DNA from: Halalkalibacillus halophilus DSM 18494
Lineage (GTDB): Bacteria > Bacillota > Bacilli > Bacillales > Alkalibacillaceae
DNA length: 64,000 nt
Assembly (NCBI RefSeq): GCF_000423105.1
Contig: NZ_AUHI01000010.1
Coordinates: 1-64,000 of the forward strand
Direction: 5' to 3'
In this document: positions 17,776 to 25,389 of the stretch, in pieces
How the letters are laid out: each line of letters opens with the position of its first letter
How positions within the stretch are numbered: position 1 is the first letter of the stretch
Notes under the pieces: model-generated
Databases searched by the model: none
Seen by the model: only the letters and a program-made list of their open reading frames with translations
What the model was told of the DNA's origin: nothing
Made by a program: the position numbers and the translations under genes

Positions 17776-17783
17776 GCTATAAT
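17776..17783 (+). promoter_or_regulatory. Extended -10 promoter for murC
   Basis: A perfect TATAAT at 17778-17783 is preceded by TGC, giving an extended -10. No good -35 is seen at 17 bp. The murC start lies about 68 bp downstream. Confidence 0.6.
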
Positions 17784-17851
17784 AGTAAAAGCAAATTAGA
17801 AAATACAATCATATAAATGATTAGATATGAAAGAAAACGGGGGTTCGATTC

Positions 17852-19147
17852 ATGTCGACTTACCATTTTATTGGGATAAAAGGAACTGGTATGAGTGCAT
17901 TAGCTCAAATTTTGCATGATTCCGGAGAAAAAGTTCAAGGGTCTGATATAGAGAAATCTTTTTTTACTGAAGAAAGCTTAAACAAAAAAGGTATTCCTAT
18001 TATGACATTTGATAAAGAAAATATCACTAATGGATTAACCATCATTGCTGGGAATGCTTTTAATGATCAACATGAAGAAGTGATTCGTGCAAAAGAGTTA
18101 GGTCTACCATTTTATTGGTATCACGAATTTTTAGGTGAATACTTAAGTAATTACACTAGTATTGCAGTAACTGGTGCACATGGGAAAACATCCACTACAG
18201 GATTATTAGCCCATACACTAAGTGAAAATGTGCCAACATCCTATCTTATTGGGGATGGTACTGGTCTAGGACATCCTGAAAGTGAATATTTTGCGTTTGA
18301 AGCATGTGAATATCGTAGGCACTTCCTTTCGTATGAACCCGATTATGCAATAATGACGAATATTGATTTCGATCACCCGGATTATTTCAAAAGTTTAGAT
18401 GATGTGGTTCAAGCATTTCAAGAGATGGCTATGAAAGTAAAAAGAGGGATCATTGCTTGTGGAGATGATGAAAAGCTTCAAGAAATTCAAGCGAATGTAC
18501 CTGTTGTTTATTACGGTTTTTCTGACGGTAATGACTTTCAAGCACAAAACGTGACGCAGTCTGAAGAAGGCACTACTTTTGAAGTGTTTGTTCGTGGTAC
18601 ATTTTATGATACATTTCAAATTCCAACGTATGGCGACCATAGTGTATTAAATGCACTAAGTGTCATAGCCCTGTGTGATTATGAATCATTTTCAAAAGAT
18701 GAAATTAAAAAGATTTATCAATTTGAAGGTGTGAAGCGTCGCTTTACGGAGACGGAGTGGAAGAATGGGCAAGTTATTATCGACGACTATGCGCATCACC
18801 CTATAGAAATTGAAGCTACAATTGATTCCGCAAGAAAGAAGTATCCGTCTAAAGACGTTATAGCTGTTTTCCAACCGCATACGTATACTAGAACGAAGCA
18901 GTTTTTACAAGAATTTGCCGATAGTCTTGCCAAAGCTGACTATGTATATTTATGTGATATTTTTGGATCTGCGCGAGAACAAGATGGATCATTAACTATA
19001 CAAGATCTGCAAGACAAAATTGACGGCGCAATGTTGTTACCAGAAGAAGAAACTGCCGTTTTACAGAAACATGAGGAAAGTGTCATCTTATTTATGGGTG
19101 CTGGAGATATTCAAAAGTACCAAGAAGCTTTTAAGAAACTTGCTTAG
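17852..19147 (+). CDS. murC: UDP-N-acetylmuramate--L-alanine ligase
   Basis: A 431-residue Mur ligase that adds L-Ala to UDP-MurNAc in peptidoglycan precursor synthesis. It starts YHFIGIKGTGMSALAQIL (nucleotide-sugar binding domain), has the ATP loop VTGAHGKTSTTG near residue 110, the metal-binding EACEYRRHFL, the TNIDFDHPDYF block, the substrate-binding IDDYAHHP and the C-terminal VFQPHTYTRTKQFL. All are typical of MurC rather than MurD or MurE. It is a single gene, followed by an inverted-repeat element instead of a simple terminator. Confidence 0.96.
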   Translation: MSTYHFIGIKGTGMSALAQILHDSGEKVQGSDIEKSFFTEESLNKKGIPIMTFDKENITNGLTIIAGNAFNDQHEEVIRAKELGLPFYWYHEFLGEYLSNYTSIAVTGAHGKTSTTGLLAHTLSENVPTSYLIGDGTGLGHPESEYFAFEACEYRRHFLSYEPDYAIMTNIDFDHPDYFKSLDDVVQAFQEMAMKVKRGIIACGDDEKLQEIQANVPVVYYGFSDGNDFQAQNVTQSEEGTTFEVFVRGTFYDTFQIPTYGDHSVLNALSVIALCDYESFSKDEIKKIYQFEGVKRRFTETEWKNGQVIIDDYAHHPIEIEATIDSARKKYPSKDVIAVFQPHTYTRTKQFLQEFADSLAKADYVYLCDIFGSAREQDGSLTIQDLQDKIDGAMLLPEEETAVLQKHEESVILFMGAGDIQKYQEAFKKLA

Positions 19148-19189
19148 CATTTAGTTCTTAGACTATTTCATTTCAAGGTCAATATTTAA

Positions 19190-19429
19190 AAGAGGCTGGG
19201 ACAAATCAAAGTGTTAATATGAAAATCCGAACAATGAAATGCGGTGCGACTAACTCGCTCCTGAAATAGACTGCGCTTTCCGTGGGGAGCTGGAAAGCCT
19301 CCTCATGCTACGCATTCCGGGGTCTCACCTAAGCTCTATTTCCCACAGGAGTCTCCGTCTATTTCATCCGCTTTTTATAAGCTTTGTTCGGAATATTCAT
19401 GGCTTCATACACTTCTGTCCCAGCCTCTT
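19190..19429. repeat. 240-bp inverted-repeat (long hairpin) element
   Basis: The stretch 19148-19463 has no gene. It holds an element bounded by perfect 14-bp inverted ends, AAGAGGCTGGGACA at 19190-19203 and its complement at 19416-19429. Further matching blocks lie inside: TCCGAACAA against TTGTTCGGA, and GAAATAGAC against GTCTATTTC, so most of it can fold as one long imperfect hairpin. The middle is more GC-rich than the surroundings. From memory, elements with the same GGCTGGGAC ends and a core such as GACTGCGCTTTCCGTGGG recur in many Bacillaceae genomes between genes; this recall is unverified. It may act as terminator for both flanking convergent genes. Confidence 0.8.
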
Positions 19430-19463
19430 ATTTGTTAGAATCTAATGTAATTTTTCACGACTA

Positions 19464-20576
19464 TTATTTTAAATTCTCTGCGTTTAGTGCTTCTAACTCT
19501 GGAATTACAAACTTTCCATCTTTTCTTACTAGTTCTCCGTCGAAATACATTTCTCCTCCACCGTAATCGGAACGTTGAATGTTCACCATATCCCAATGAA
19601 TAGAAGAATCATTGCCATTATAAGCATTGTCATATGCCTGTCCAGGAGTGAAGTGGAAGCTTCCGTCAATTTTTTCATCAAACAAGATATCCTTCATAGG
19701 ATGGAGGATGTGTGGGTTAATCCCAATTGCAAACTCTCCGATGAATCTAGCACCCTCGTCTGTATCAAACACCTCGTTAATTCGTTTTGAGTCATTTGCT
19801 TTTGCTTCTATAATTTTTCCATTTTCAAATGTAAGCTCAACATTTTCAAAGGTAAAACCTTGATAAGGAGAAGGTGTATTATACGTTAATGTACCTTGTA
19901 CGGAATCCTTAACTGGTGCAGTATATACTTCACCGTCAGGAATGTTTAGTTTGCCGGCACATTTGATGACAGGTATGTCTTTAATTGAAAAGGAAAGGTC
20001 CGTACCTGGTCCTTTAATTTCTACTAAATCTGTCTCTTCCATTTTCTTAACAAGCGCATCCATTGCGTTACTCATTTTCTCGTAATCTAGTGTACAGACG
20101 TTAAAATAAAAGTCTTCAAACGCCTCCGTACTCATTTCTGCTAATTGAGCCATTGATTCATTCGGGTAACGTAACACGCACCATTTTGTATGTGGAACAC
20201 GAATATTTCGGTGAACATTCATCAAAGTTTGTCCAAATAACTTATTTTTCTCACTTGGTACATCTGAAAGTTCATTGATATTATCACCTGAACGTATAGC
20301 AATGTAAGCATCCATATCTCGCATGACAGTAGATTCATGTTCTTCCCATGCCTTTAATTGTGTCTCATTTGCTCCCTTTAAAAGACTCCGCATAATCTTT
20401 TGATCTTTTAAATTAACAAATGGATGCCCACCAGCTTCATAAGCTTTATCGATAATCGCTGACACAAATTCTTGTTGTATCCCAGTGTTTTCGATTAACA
20501 ATTTTTCTCCAGGTTGAAGTTTTACAGAATAATTTACTAATAAATCTGCTAAAGTATTTAATCTTTCGTCACGCAT
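19464..20576 (-). CDS. ampS: M29-family aminopeptidase (AmpS/PepS type)
   Basis: A 370-residue metallo-aminopeptidase of family M29, which removes N-terminal residues from peptides using a two-metal site. Blocks carrying the family ligands are present: GEVYTAPVKDSVQGTL, GEFAIGIN (Glu), ILFDEKIDGSFHFTPG (Glu and His) and SSIHWDMV (His and Asp). The ATG at 20576 has GAGGAGG seven bases upstream; an in-frame start at 20591 lacks this. It is divergent from ytxGHJ. I do not recall it at this place in B. subtilis. Confidence 0.88.
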   Translation of the reverse strand: MRDERLNTLADLLVNYSVKLQPGEKLLIENTGIQQEFVSAIIDKAYEAGGHPFVNLKDQKIMRSLLKGANETQLKAWEEHESTVMRDMDAYIAIRSGDNINELSDVPSEKNKLFGQTLMNVHRNIRVPHTKWCVLRYPNESMAQLAEMSTEAFEDFYFNVCTLDYEKMSNAMDALVKKMEETDLVEIKGPGTDLSFSIKDIPVIKCAGKLNIPDGEVYTAPVKDSVQGTLTYNTPSPYQGFTFENVELTFENGKIIEAKANDSKRINEVFDTDEGARFIGEFAIGINPHILHPMKDILFDEKIDGSFHFTPGQAYDNAYNGNDSSIHWDMVNIQRSDYGGGEMYFDGELVRKDGKFVIPELEALNAENLK

Positions 20577-20650
20577 AATAGTCCTCCTCATTATTTTACA
20601 ATCTTATGGAACCATTATACTGAAATATCAAAATAAAATCACTACCTAGA

Positions 20651-20681
20651 GTTTGACTTTTGTCCTATATGGGTATAGATT
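20651..20681 (+). promoter_or_regulatory. SigmaB-type promoter (with overlapping SigmaA-like boxes) for ytxGHJ
   Basis: GTTTGA (20651-20656), a 14-bp spacer and GGGTAT (20671-20676) fit the SigmaB consensus GTTTAA-N12-15-GGGTAT with one mismatch. An overlapping SigmaA-like pair TTGACT (20653-20658)-N17-TAGATT (20676-20681) is also present. The ytxGHJ operon of B. subtilis is known to be under general-stress control. Confidence 0.72.
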
Positions 20682-20713
20682 TAACATACTAGTAAAGAAA
20701 GGAAGTGGTTATC

Positions 20714-21115
20714 GTGAATTTGTTACATATTTCAGCGTTAGTTGCTGCTGTAGCATTTTTAATATTAGTGATTTTTATCGCAAGAACGCTAATGTCTGTA
20801 ACGAAAACGTTAGATCATGTGTCAAACACGGTGGAAAGCTTTGAAGGGCAAATCCAAGGTGTGACAAAAGAAACGGAATTACTACTTAATAAGACAAATA
20901 GGTTGGCAGAGGATATTTCAGTTAAGACAGAGAAGGTTAATGTTTTATTTGATGGAATTAAGGGTATAGGATATACTGTTAATCAATTCAATGAATCATT
21001 GCAGAAGCTATCGGAAGAAGTTCAGCATCAAGCGAATGAATATCATGCACCCACAACGCAAACAATTAAGTGGGGAGAAGCTGCAATTCATTTATGGAAG
21101 AAATACAAGCACTAA
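20714..21115 (+). CDS. ytxG: DUF948 membrane-anchored protein YtxG
   Basis: A 133-residue protein with one N-terminal membrane helix (ISALVAAVAFLILVIFIA) followed by a coiled-coil-like stretch with regularly spaced hydrophobics, the pattern of DUF948. GTG 20714 is favoured by GGAAGTGG five bases upstream over GTG 20705. It is the first gene of the ytxGHJ stress operon. Its molecular role is unknown. Confidence 0.85.
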   Translation: MNLLHISALVAAVAFLILVIFIARTLMSVTKTLDHVSNTVESFEGQIQGVTKETELLLNKTNRLAEDISVKTEKVNVLFDGIKGIGYTVNQFNESLQKLSEEVQHQANEYHAPTTQTIKWGEAAIHLWKKYKH

Positions 21116-21142
21116 TTTAATAAGATTTAAGGAGGATTTATA

Positions 21143-21595
21143 ATGGGGAATAACAAAGACAATCAAAACCAGAACCAGAACGAAAACCAAGATCAAATTA
21201 ATAGTAAAGACTTCATGATCGGAACTCTAATCGGTGGAATCGTAGGTGCTTCCGTTGCACTATTATTTGCACCTAAGTCTGGTAAGGATCTACGCACGGA
21301 TATTAATAGTGGGTCACAGAAAGTAAAAGAACGAGCAGATGAATGGAAAGACGTGGCTTATGAGAAAAGCAACGACTTATCTCAGCAATTCCAAACGAAG
21401 CGTGATGAATTCTCAGACCGTTTCAAACAAACAAAAGATCAGCTTCAAGATCGTGTAAACGAGTTTAAGGAACAACGTATGCAAGGTGGAGAAGATGTAG
21501 CCCAAGACGTTGCAGAAGCAATTGAAGAGGTTGCTGATGAGTTAGAACGTCAGGAAGCAAATGACCTTTACGAGCGTTCTCAAGATAAACAATAA
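21143..21595 (+). CDS. ytxH: YtxH general stress protein
   Basis: A 150-residue YtxH/GvpP-type protein. After an Asn/Gln-rich start comes the diagnostic membrane block FMIGTLIGGIVGASVALLFA followed by PKSGKDLR, then a long charged amphipathic helix with heptad-like QF..R..F repeats. Proteins of this type rise in general stress; the function is unclear. A GGAGG site precedes the ATG. Between this gene and ytxJ lies a hairpin that may lower downstream expression. Confidence 0.9.
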   Translation: MGNNKDNQNQNQNENQDQINSKDFMIGTLIGGIVGASVALLFAPKSGKDLRTDINSGSQKVKERADEWKDVAYEKSNDLSQQFQTKRDEFSDRFKQTKDQLQDRVNEFKEQRMQGGEDVAQDVAEAIEEVADELERQEANDLYERSQDKQ

Positions 21596-21609
21596 TCATT
21601 AAATTATGG

Positions 21610-21643
21610 AGAAGCTGTTGGAGTCCTTCCAGCAGCTTCTTTT
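21610..21643 (+). terminator. Terminator-like hairpin between ytxH and ytxJ
   Basis: GAAGCTGTTGGA (21611-21622) pairs with TCCAGCAGCTTC (21628-21639), with one G-U type mismatch, and is followed by TTTTAT. It lies inside the operon and ends about 20 bp before the ytxJ ribosome-binding site, so it may attenuate ytxJ. Confidence 0.6.
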
Positions 21644-21665
21644 ATCGGTATATAGGAGGAAAAAT

Positions 21666-21986
21666 ATGAGTATAAAGCAGTTAAAGACTGATGAAGATTT
21701 TAAAGAAGTATTAGTGGAGGATCAAGCGATTCTTTTTAAACATAGTTTAACTTGTCCAATTAGTAGTGAGGCAAAAGATGAATTAGAAAGTTTCTTAAAT
21801 AAGCACAATATGAATGCTTTTATCATTCATATCCAAGATAATCGCGAATTATCTAATGAAGTAGCTGACCATTTCCAAATTAAGCACGAATCACCACAAG
21901 TATTTTGGTTAACCAACGGAATTGTAAAAGATCACAGTTCTCATTGGCATATAACAGTTGATAAGTTAGAAGAAATGGCAAAATAA
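21666..21986 (+). CDS. ytxJ: Thioredoxin-fold protein YtxJ (putative bacilliredoxin)
   Basis: A 106-residue protein of the YtxJ family (DUF2847), a thioredoxin-like fold proposed to remove bacillithiol from protein thiols. The redox segment reads LFKHSLTCPISSEAKDEL, with a single Cys followed by Pro (TCPIS) as in monothiol bacilliredoxin-type proteins. PQVFWLTNGIVK near the end holds the cis-Pro loop region. ATG 21666 has TAGGAGG at good distance; the longer frame would include the hairpin. It is the last gene of ytxGHJ. Confidence 0.85.
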   Translation: MSIKQLKTDEDFKEVLVEDQAILFKHSLTCPISSEAKDELESFLNKHNMNAFIIHIQDNRELSNEVADHFQIKHESPQVFWLTNGIVKDHSSHWHITVDKLEEMAK

Positions 21987-21999
21987 AATATTAAAAAGA

Positions 22000-22048
22000 A
22001 GCCCTGTGACTTGATTAACATTTCAAGTCGCAGGGCTATGTTTTTTTG
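22000..22048. terminator. Bidirectional terminator between ytxJ and mntR
   Basis: A 14-bp stem (AGCCCTGTGACTTG at 22000-22013 with its near-complement at 22024-22037) is followed by ATGTTTTTTT on the plus strand and by a T-run on the minus strand. The plus-strand T-run lies inside the 3' end of mntR and encodes its Lys/Asn-rich tail. Confidence 0.9.
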
Positions 22049-22458
22049 TTTTTATTTTGAATATGTTTTAATGCTTCTAATCTGGTTTTATCCTGTTGAA
22101 AGTATTCAACTAAATCCCCAATCCGAAAAATGCTATCCCAACTTAAATGATGTTCTATTCCTTCCACTTCTTCGTAAATACTTTCTTCTTCTGTTCCTAT
22201 AATTGCTAAGAATTGTTCAAGAAGTTCATGTCGATAAACAAGTCGTTTACCAATTTTCTCACCTTTTTCGGTTAAAATAATGCCACGATATTTTTCATAA
22301 TGTAAAAAGTTTTCTTCATCCAACTTCTTTACCATTTTTGTAACGGAGGAAGGATGTACCTTTAATCTTTCAGCTATATCGGAGGATCTGGCATACCCTT
22401 TTTGGTCCATTAATATATAAATTTGTTCGATATAATCTTCCATACTGGGAGTTGGCAT
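22036..22458 (-). CDS. mntR: Manganese-responsive regulator MntR (DtxR family)
   Basis: A 140-residue DtxR-family regulator that represses Mn2+ uptake genes when manganese is bound. It begins MPTPSMEDYIEQIYILMDQKGYARSSDIA, with a winged helix (HPSSVTKMVKKLDEENFLHYEK) and metal-site residues in the C-terminal half (Asp and Glu of MEDYIEQI, the EE of VEGIEHHLSWD including the two His). ATG 22458 has GGAGG six bases upstream and matches the B. subtilis start; the longer frame adds 28 unrelated codons. It is divergent from the mntABCD operon it should control. Confidence 0.93.
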   Translation of the reverse strand: MPTPSMEDYIEQIYILMDQKGYARSSDIAERLKVHPSSVTKMVKKLDEENFLHYEKYRGIILTEKGEKIGKRLVYRHELLEQFLAIIGTEEESIYEEVEGIEHHLSWDSIFRIGDLVEYFQQDKTRLEALKHIQNKNKKT

Positions 22459-22583
22459 GGTGGGCCTCCATTTACTGTGATATTTTTGATTATTAGTACA
22501 TAAAATGTTTCGAAACATTTTTAATCTCTTCCATTGTAGCAAAAAAACAATTATTTAAAAAGAAAACCTTTATTGTTAACTAC

Positions 22584-22612
22584 TTGACAATAAGGCAATA
22601 ATAGTTTAATTT
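22584..22612 (+). promoter_or_regulatory. Promoter for mntABCD
   Basis: TTGACA (22584-22589), a 17-bp spacer and TAATTT (22607-22612) form a SigmaA-type promoter about 150 bp before mntA. The first MntR palindrome lies just downstream of the expected start site. Confidence 0.6.
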
Positions 22613-22630
22613 TTACCTATGCAAACAAAA

Positions 22631-22644
22631 TTGCCTTAGGGCAA
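22631..22644. promoter_or_regulatory. MntR operator 1
   Basis: TTGCCTTAGGGCAA is a near-perfect palindrome matching the MntR box of Bacillus (TTTGCCTTAAGGAAAC type). It lies about 19 bp after the -10 box, a position suited to repression by blocking RNA polymerase. Confidence 0.8.
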
Positions 22645-22701
22645 AAATTCACCTTAACTTAGTCATTACATAGACTATATTATATTTTTTTAATTTAAAA
22701 C

Positions 22702-22715
22702 TTGCCCTAGCGCAA
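22702..22715. promoter_or_regulatory. MntR operator 2
   Basis: TTGCCCTAGCGCAA is a second MntR-like palindrome, 71 bp after the first and 48 bp before mntA. The 305-bp gap between mntR and mntA holds these sites, the promoter and an AT-rich block with TATATTATATT near 22678-22688 that could be another -10. Confidence 0.75.
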
Positions 22716-22763
22716 CTTTTTTAAAAACTAATTTTAAATTTACAAATAGAGAGGGATAGCTTT

Positions 22764-23681
22764 ATGAAATGGTTCACAGTAATAATCTTAAGTATTCTAT
22801 TAATAGGGTGCGGTGACGGAAATGAATCTGGTTCTTCTAGTGACACCTTGCAAATCACCACAACCACTGCTCAAGTGGGGGATGTTGTGCAAAACATTGG
22901 TGGAGATGTAGTAGAAGTAGAAGCACTGATGGGACCAGGCGTTGATCCTCACTTATATCAACCAACACAAAGTGACATAAGAAAATTAGGCAATGCAGAT
23001 ATGATTTTTTATAATGGTTTGAACTTAGAAGGGAATATGATTGATGTTTTTGAGCAGATGGGTGATTCTCAACCAACATTTGCTGTAGCAAGTTCATTGA
23101 ATGATGATAAATTACAACAAGACATGGAGAACCCGAACGAAGTTGATCCGCACATTTGGTTTAGTATTGAACATTGGATTCAGGTCTCAGAATTTGTGAA
23201 AGAAAAGCTAACGGAACATGCACCAGATCATGAAGAAACGTTTACTAATAATATGGATGAATATATAAGTGAATTAGAAGAGCTACAGGCGTATGGAGAA
23301 GAACAATTTTCTCATATACCAGAAAATCAAAAAATATTAGTAACTGCTCATGATGCTTTTGGCTATTTCGGTACAGAGTTTGATTTTGAAGTAGTAGGAA
23401 TTCAAGGGTTAAGTACAGATTCTGATTATGGTGTGAGAGATATTCAAGATGTAGTATCTGTATTAGTCGATAATGAAATTCCCGCCGTATTTACTGAAAG
23501 CAGTGTTCCAGAACGCGCTATGCAATCGGTAATTGATGGGGCAGAAAGTCGCGACCATGAAGTGGAGCTTGGTGGAGAGCTTTATTCAGATGCAATGGGA
23601 GAAGAAGGTTCAGAAACAGGTACTTACATTGGCATGTATCGCTATAATATTGATACAATTACAGAAGCTTTAACAGAATAA
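22764..23681 (+). CDS. mntA: Manganese ABC transporter, solute-binding lipoprotein
   Basis: A 305-residue cluster A-I metal-binding lipoprotein. The signal MKWFTVIILSILLIGC ends at the lipidated Cys16. Metal ligands are visible in VDPHLYQPT and VDPHIWFS (two His), the TAHDAFGYFG block and the C-terminal Asp of the YSDAMGEEG segment. Zinc-type members have a long His-rich loop, which is missing here; the loop after SSLND is short and neutral. Together with MntR and its operators this indicates manganese. The ATP-binding subunit follows after 20 bp. Confidence 0.9.
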   Translation: MKWFTVIILSILLIGCGDGNESGSSSDTLQITTTTAQVGDVVQNIGGDVVEVEALMGPGVDPHLYQPTQSDIRKLGNADMIFYNGLNLEGNMIDVFEQMGDSQPTFAVASSLNDDKLQQDMENPNEVDPHIWFSIEHWIQVSEFVKEKLTEHAPDHEETFTNNMDEYISELEELQAYGEEQFSHIPENQKILVTAHDAFGYFGTEFDFEVVGIQGLSTDSDYGVRDIQDVVSVLVDNEIPAVFTESSVPERAMQSVIDGAESRDHEVELGGELYSDAMGEEGSETGTYIGMYRYNIDTITEALTE

Positions 23682-23701
23682 CGCAAGGAAAGAGGGATCA
23701 T

Positions 23702-24457
23702 ATGAATGCTTTAGAAATGAAGGGAGTATCTGTTGCTTATCAAAAAGAAATGGTTTTAAAAGATGTAACAGTAGATATTCCTAAGGGTAAATTAGTTGGT
23801 ATCATTGGTCCTAATGGCGCAGGTAAGTCAACGATGATAAAGTCTATTTTAAATATTGTTCCACGCGTTGCAGGGTCCATTGATATATTAGGTGAATCGT
23901 ATGAAGTGAATCGAAATAAAATTGGTTATGTTCCTCAAAAAGAGGAAGTGGATTGGGATTTCCCAACGGATGTTTTGGACGTTGTTATGATGGGACGTTA
24001 TAGGCATCAAAAGAAGTGGCGCAAAGCTAGCAGTGAAGATCGTGATATCGCAATGGATTGCTTGAAGAAAGTAAGTATGGACACCTTTGCAAAAAGGCAA
24101 ATCAATCAACTTTCCGGTGGTCAACAACAACGTGTATTTCTTGCCAGAGCTCTAGCGCAGGATTCTCCCATTTATTTGATGGATGAACCTTTTACTGGTG
24201 TAGATGCTGCTACAGAAAAAGCGATTATTAAACTTCTTAGTTCTATGAAAGCAGAAGGTAAAACCGTAATTGTAGTCCATCATGATCTGCAAACGGTTCA
24301 AGAGTACTTTGATTCAGTGATTTTATTAAATCAAACCGTACAGTTTAGCGGGCCTACTTCTGAAGTGTTTACGTTAGATAATATACAACAAACATATGGT
24401 GGGGCGTTACAGGTTTTTCAAAACGAAGATAACCAACCTTCTGTTATTCAATCGTGA
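23702..24457 (+). CDS. mntB: Manganese ABC transporter, ATP-binding protein
   Basis: A 251-residue ABC ATPase with Walker A GPNGAGKSTMIKS, the Q-loop YVPQKEEVDWDFP, the signature LSGGQQQRVFLARAL, Walker B YLMDEPFTGVD and the H-loop VVHHDL. The VDWDFP segment after the Q-loop is usual for metal-type (MntB/ZnuC) ATPases. It energises import through MntC and MntD. It is 11 bp from the permease gene and in the same operon as mntA. Confidence 0.93.
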   Translation: MNALEMKGVSVAYQKEMVLKDVTVDIPKGKLVGIIGPNGAGKSTMIKSILNIVPRVAGSIDILGESYEVNRNKIGYVPQKEEVDWDFPTDVLDVVMMGRYRHQKKWRKASSEDRDIAMDCLKKVSMDTFAKRQINQLSGGQQQRVFLARALAQDSPIYLMDEPFTGVDAATEKAIIKLLSSMKAEGKTVIVVHHDLQTVQEYFDSVILLNQTVQFSGPTSEVFTLDNIQQTYGGALQVFQNEDNQPSVIQS

Positions 24458-24468
24458 GGTGCTAAATC

Positions 24469-25389
24469 ATGTTAGAAATCTTACAAGATGCTAATTTTCA
24501 ATGGGTACTATTTGGCACTATTATATTAGGAATCACTAGTGGAATGATTGGTTGTTTTGCTGTGTTGAAACGACAAAGCTTAATTAGTGACGCAGTTGCC
24601 CATGCTGCTTTACCAGGTGTTTGTTTGGCCTTTATTATCGTGGGGAACAAAATGCTTTTGGTGCTCTTATTAGGAGCGTTAGTATCTGGGTATATTGCAA
24701 CCTACTGCATTCAATACATTGTGGATCATTCAAAAATTAAAGAAGACACTTCGATAGGTATTGTTCTATCTGTCTTCTTTGGTTTTGGAATTGTTCTTTT
24801 AACTTATATTTCAAATCACTTAGGCGGCAATCAAAGCGGACTTGATGAATTTATCTTTGGTCAGGCAGCAGCGTTGTCCAGGCAAGATGTGCAATTGATT
24901 GCTATCGTCTCCATTGTATTAATCACCATCACGCTATTATTTTATAAAGAATTTAAACTTATAACCTTTGATGCGAACTTTGCGAAAGCAATAGGAATTC
25001 CTTATCAAAAAATTAATAGTTTATTAATGGTGTTGATTGTGACGGCTATTGTGATTGGTATCCAAACAGTAGGTGTCGTCCTGATGACAGCAATGGTGAT
25101 CATTCCGCCGGCAGCCGCTCGATTTTGGACAGAACGATTAAGTGTGATGTTGATGTTAGCAGGAACTTTTGGTGGTGTAGCAAGCATGTTTGGGACGTAT
25201 ATAAGTACGCTTGCTTTGCGTATCCCTACAGGACCAGTTATTGTTCTTTGTGAAGCTGTCATCTTTCTTCTATCCTTTTTCCTAGCCCCTAAAAGAGGAA
25301 TCGTTTCAAAAAAATGGACCTTCCACAAAGTAAAGAAAACACATCATCAAGAACGTAACAATAGAAAGCACAAGGTGATTGGATCATGA
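24469..25389 (+). CDS. mntC: Manganese ABC transporter, permease
   Basis: A 306-residue permease of the ABC-3 family with about eight to nine membrane segments. Blocks typical of the family are GMIGCFAVLKRQSLISDAVAHAALPG, the IVLSVFFGFGIVLL stretch and VLMTAMVIIPPAAARFW. The C-terminal 30 residues are basic and cytoplasmic. Its last codons overlap the start of mntD by 4 bp (ATGA type), which indicates translational coupling. Confidence 0.92.
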   Translation: MLEILQDANFQWVLFGTIILGITSGMIGCFAVLKRQSLISDAVAHAALPGVCLAFIIVGNKMLLVLLLGALVSGYIATYCIQYIVDHSKIKEDTSIGIVLSVFFGFGIVLLTYISNHLGGNQSGLDEFIFGQAAALSRQDVQLIAIVSIVLITITLLFYKEFKLITFDANFAKAIGIPYQKINSLLMVLIVTAIVIGIQTVGVVLMTAMVIIPPAAARFWTERLSVMLMLAGTFGGVASMFGTYISTLALRIPTGPVIVLCEAVIFLLSFFLAPKRGIVSKKWTFHKVKKTHHQERNNRKHKVIGS

